Source: Ephemerocybe angulata | Lineage: Eukaryota; Basidiomycota; Agaricomycetes; Agaricales; Psathyrellaceae | Assembly (NCBI GenBank): GCA_013368325.1 | Contig: JAACJK010000169.1 | Coordinates: 1 to 64,000, forward strand | Reading direction: 5' to 3' | DNA: 64,000 nt | In this document: one piece after another, positions 60,923 through 64,000 of the stretch | How positions within the stretch are numbered: the first letter of the stretch is position 1 | Layout of the letters: the number at the start of each line of letters is the position of its first letter | Program-made: the position numbers and the translations under genes | Notes under the pieces: generated by a model | Seen by the model: only the letters and a program-made list of their open reading frames with translations | Told to the model about the DNA's origin: nothing | The model's database searches: none

Positions 60923-61522
60923 ACCCGCAAACCCGCATCATAAGATCACGAGTGTTGCCGTTAGGGCGCTATCCAATGTGCCGCCGATTTAGATGTATCA
61001 TAGGTCGACGGCAACCCAAATAATACCACTACATCTATATTCTCCGGCAAGATGAGACTATATCATCTATCTACGGCGGGGTGAGCCAACACTAAATCTA
61101 AACAATACGGCGGGAATACAAAGTCCCAATTTCATCAAACTACGGTAAGGTAACCATGGTGCATATATGCATATCATACGCGAACGGCAACTTTAAGCAC
61201 ATTTCAAGCAACCGGAGACCACTACATTGAGTCTACTTTAAGGCTAATATCACTGTATGAAGTCTTGATTTCTAACCAGAAGGTAAATCAAATTTGAGGA
61301 ACACCCTAATAGGCGCCCATTTTGAGAAAAAAGGCTTCAGGTCAATAATAAGCTTATTACATAACTACTTCCCGCGCTAGAGGCCTTACCCAGTCCATTG
61401 AAGTGCCGTAGAATATAGATGTAGTAGTATTATTTGCATTGCCGTCGACCTATGATACATCTAAATCGGCGGCAAACTAACGGCAACACTCGTGATCTTA
61501 TGATGCCGTTCGCGGGTACGAC
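60923..61522. mobile_element. MITE-like element with about 130-base terminal inverted repeats
   Basis: The left end (GTACCCGC...GCATCATAAGATCACGAGTG...GATTTAGATGTATC..., 60923-61050) reappears as its reverse complement at about 61395-61522. The arms are about 90% alike and include GTTGCCGTTAG and ATCATAGGTCGACGGCAA. The roughly 350-base interior is AT-rich and non-coding. No clear target-site duplication is seen. It lies between the F-box and FPP synthase genes. Confidence 0.8.
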
Positions 61523-62000
61523 TCCTAAGACTGGGTGCACGACTCTGTACAATACTACCGCTCATGGAGTCACGGTCTTCGTGCCCGTGCGGAGGTGAAT
61601 TGGCACTGCGAAGCCCGGCACGCGAAAGAACACCCACGACAGCACGTCGGCACAGTCTAAAGCCTCGAATGCTTGACATTCCCATCGGTATATAGAGTAC
61701 TATGTATCCACGAATTGGCCTGGATTGGATGTCCTCTCGCTTTGAGAACTGCGAATAATTGACCCATGCAATGATACGTTGCCTTCGTATCCTGACTCCG
61801 CCCTAGATGCTGGCTAAACCGACACTTCTTCGGATGCCGGCCGGTCACCCAGGTCAGAGGATTGTCCCCATCGAGCCCACTCTACTCCGCAAATCGTGAT
61901 AACAAGACGTCTGGTATTCCATTCACAGTAGTTAATAGCACGTCTGACTACGTATATAGAAGCGCGCTAACGAGCCCCCGCCACACCAACCTATAATCAC
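61523..62000. other. Intergenic, 3' flank of the FPP synthase gene
   Basis: Nothing recognised. Confidence 0.5.
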
Positions 62001-64000
62001 CTATTTACTCCTCTTATAAATCTTGCCCAAAAAGCTCTTAAATATCTCCCTCTTCAACCCACCCTCGTCCTCCTTAACAGCCGCAATCCTCTCTTTCAAC
62101 ACCCCCACAACGCGCTCCTCATACGCCTCATACGCCTTCCGCACACCCAACTCCTCATAGATCTCCTTCACCTTCGACTCATGCTGGTTCACACCCTGCG
62201 CATCCTTCTCCTTCTTCCCGTAGTTCGCCTCGAGAATCGCCCGGATCTCGCGCAGGCGCTCGGCGCTGGTGGAGGTGTTGAAGGGGTTCGAGGTCTTGTC
62301 GGGAGATGTGAGGAGGAGGGCGGTGTTGACGACCCACGAACACTTGTTGTCGACTATGTCGGTGCCGATCTTGCGGAGGACTTCGGGCGTTGCGGAGAAG
62401 TCGAGGAAGTCGTCTTGGACTTGGAAGTACTCGCCGAGCGGAATGAGGATGGAGAGGGCGGTGCTGTAGGGGTCAGAAGGGGCGGAACTCGTCGCCGTAG
62501 GGCGGCTGTGGAACGAATGCGGGGAGGATTAGCATGAACGGCGGGGCCGAAGATAAAACGAAGACGAGAAGGGGAGGCGATTCGATGGTGAGGGGGGGAA
62601 TGAGCGGGATGTGGAACGAAGGGATATGGGCGAAATGGGAGGCGCCAAGGGAGAATAAGGACGTCAGGTCACGCTTCGGTGGATGAACAATTGTGGACGT
62701 ACGCAACGGAGGTCCCGCCCGAGATCTCAGCGGGGGCAAGGCTGGTTCCAGACAGCGAGAACGACGGAGTATTCTCAGGGTATGGGACGCCAGACATGAG
62801 CATGGCGCACGCGACTGGGAGGTAGAAGCTATAGAAGGCGGTCTTATAGATGACGATGAGGCGATGTCTGGGAATGTGGTGTCAGTACAGCGTAGAGGGA
62901 GGCAATGTCGCATGAATTTGAGCTTCAGTTGTTTGCGCGAAGCACTCCGAAGGGTAGCATGAAGCGGGGCGATAGTCGAGAGCGCATTGGAGTGCCACCG
63001 CCCATAGTGCCGCCCACCGCGGACGTGCAATCGTGAAGCGGAAGTATATGTGGAGGAGAATGGAACAGACGTCGCAACATGGGATGGTGCGAAATAGCGA
63101 GCTCTGGACGAAATAGAACGAAATATCAAGAAGGCGACACTACGACTCACCTCTCCAGCGAGAACTTGCTCAAATCGACGTGATCTTCCGGCGCAGTGAT
63201 GAGATCGACGAGCTGGCCAAACTCGGTCTTGTACGTCGTGTCGTGGAAGATGTCGAGGAGGTCGGCGTAGTATGGCTCCTTTCGGAAATGTTTCTGTCGA
63301 ATCAAGCAGTGTTAGTACTCAGTCGTCTGAAAGTGAACGGAAAGGGAGACGTAGAAGAGTTCAAAGGGAATGGGGTATGGACACTGCGCGGATGCGGCGA
63401 TGCTTCAGGCTCAGCCGAGGAACGCGGTAGGGGATGGATGGCGAATGATTGCGAACATGAAGAATAAACCTCGAGGTCGTACCTTCAGGAGATGATAAAT
63501 CGCGCTTTCGAGCATAAACGAATCATTGATTGCGATCATGCCGATCTTGGGAAGGCGATACCAGCAAGGCTGGCCACGGCGGGTAATAGAAGTATCCATC
63601 ATGTCGTCTGCCACGAGGAAGAACGCTTGGAGCTGCGAGAGGGAAGGATGGGAGAGTCGAGCGGCGGGGTATCGCGAGATCGGAGCGTAGGAGTCCGAGT
63701 ACGATGAGATGAAAGGAAGGATGCTCGTAAGGTTAGGCATGAATCGTAAGATTAGACGCACGCACCAGCTCAATACACCATCCCAGGACCGCGGCGCGAA
63801 AGTACTCCGCCTCGGTCAACGCGCTCCCCTTGATAATCTCTGCGGTGTCGACGACCGACATGCCCCGGTTGAGCTTCCCTCCAGGAACATTGTACTCGAG
63901 ATTCTACAATGGTCATCGGGTTAGTACTCCCGGGTAGGGCTAGCCAGGATGAGGGATAACAAGATGGACGTACGGCCTTATACCACTCAACCGCCTCCTC
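62001..64000 (-). CDS. Farnesyl diphosphate synthase, 5' end beyond the window (361 residues visible)
   Basis: Visible exons are 64000-63974 (partial), 63903-63766, 63632-63483, 63293-63151, 62867-62703 and 62463-62001, all in phase. The protein shows [17 protein letters not shown], the first Asp-rich motif in [21 protein letters not shown], the [15 protein letters not shown] helix, and the second Asp-rich motif in [13 protein letters not shown]. It then runs through [13 protein letters not shown] to the typical C-terminus KIYKRSK. It condenses DMAPP/IPP to farnesyl diphosphate, supplying sterols, dolichols, prenylation and terpenoids. Two introns (62464-62702 and 62868-63150) are unusually long for this window. 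A linker between SGVPYPEN and TALSIL, and one after LLLTSPDK, seem longer than the usual fungal enzyme as I recall it. A terpene-cluster paralogue of the housekeeping ERG20 is an alternative to ERG20 itself. Confidence 0.93.

Noticed and set aside
1..64000. CRISPR arrays, operons, ribosome binding sites, rRNA
   Set aside because: The sequence is eukaryotic. No short regularly spaced palindromic repeats or rRNA stretches were seen.

Overview
The window looks like the nuclear genome of a mushroom-forming basidiomycete (Agaricomycetes). The genes have many short introns (mostly 50-60 bases) with GTRNGT donors. TATA boxes often lie about 50-100 bases upstream of start codons. The recognisable genes (SEC61 alpha, an FPP synthase, a GH10 xylanase, a BTB protein, an F-box protein, a tetraspanin and small secreted proteins) are of the kinds found there. 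The genus cannot be told from the sequence alone.

Layout. 1-7504 is a pyrimidine-rich satellite array with a 1421-base higher-order unit: five full copies and one partial copy, open at the left edge of the window. 7550-14450 has no intact gene; it holds copy A (9012-12235) of a broken, intron-containing paralogous block. Copy B lies inverted at 39058-41775, and a fragment C is at 33300-33870. A tetraspanin follows at 14454-15243 (5' exons not resolved). Next come two tandemly duplicated orphan genes (18846-19211 and 20484-20891) and a decayed voltage-gated K+ channel (21930-25641) with a repeat-filled 1.5 kb intron. A small secreted protein gene lies at 28153-28682, and its paralogue, with the same intron position, at 43605-44148. 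29900-31400 holds a coiled-coil gene broken by several frame changes. 33947-35179 is a non-autonomous terminal-inverted-repeat element flanked by a 6-base direct repeat. 36621-38579 holds remnants of a multi-pass membrane protein gene.

The right third is ordinary and gene-dense: GH10 xylanase (44826-46081), a disordered Ser/Pro-rich protein (46654-47911), a BTB/POZ protein (48845-49721), three very small genes (50455-50646, 51117-51380, 52106-52429), SEC61 alpha (53748-56009), a small secreted protein (57978-58500), an F-box protein (58857-60766), a MITE (about 60923-61522) and a 5'-truncated FPP synthase (62001-64000).

How the genes relate. There is no biosynthetic cluster or operon. SEC61 and FPP synthase are housekeeping genes (ER translocation and isoprenoid/sterol supply). 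The xylanase and the small secreted proteins carry signal peptides and would use the SEC61 route. The left two thirds is accessory sequence rich in satellite, duplicated blocks, transposon relics and pseudogenes, which fits a subtelomeric or heterochromatic region, but this placement is inference. Many frame breaks, and all differences I saw between the satellite copies, are single-base length changes, often in homopolymers. Uncorrected assembly indels must therefore be excluded before calling the broken genes true pseudogenes.
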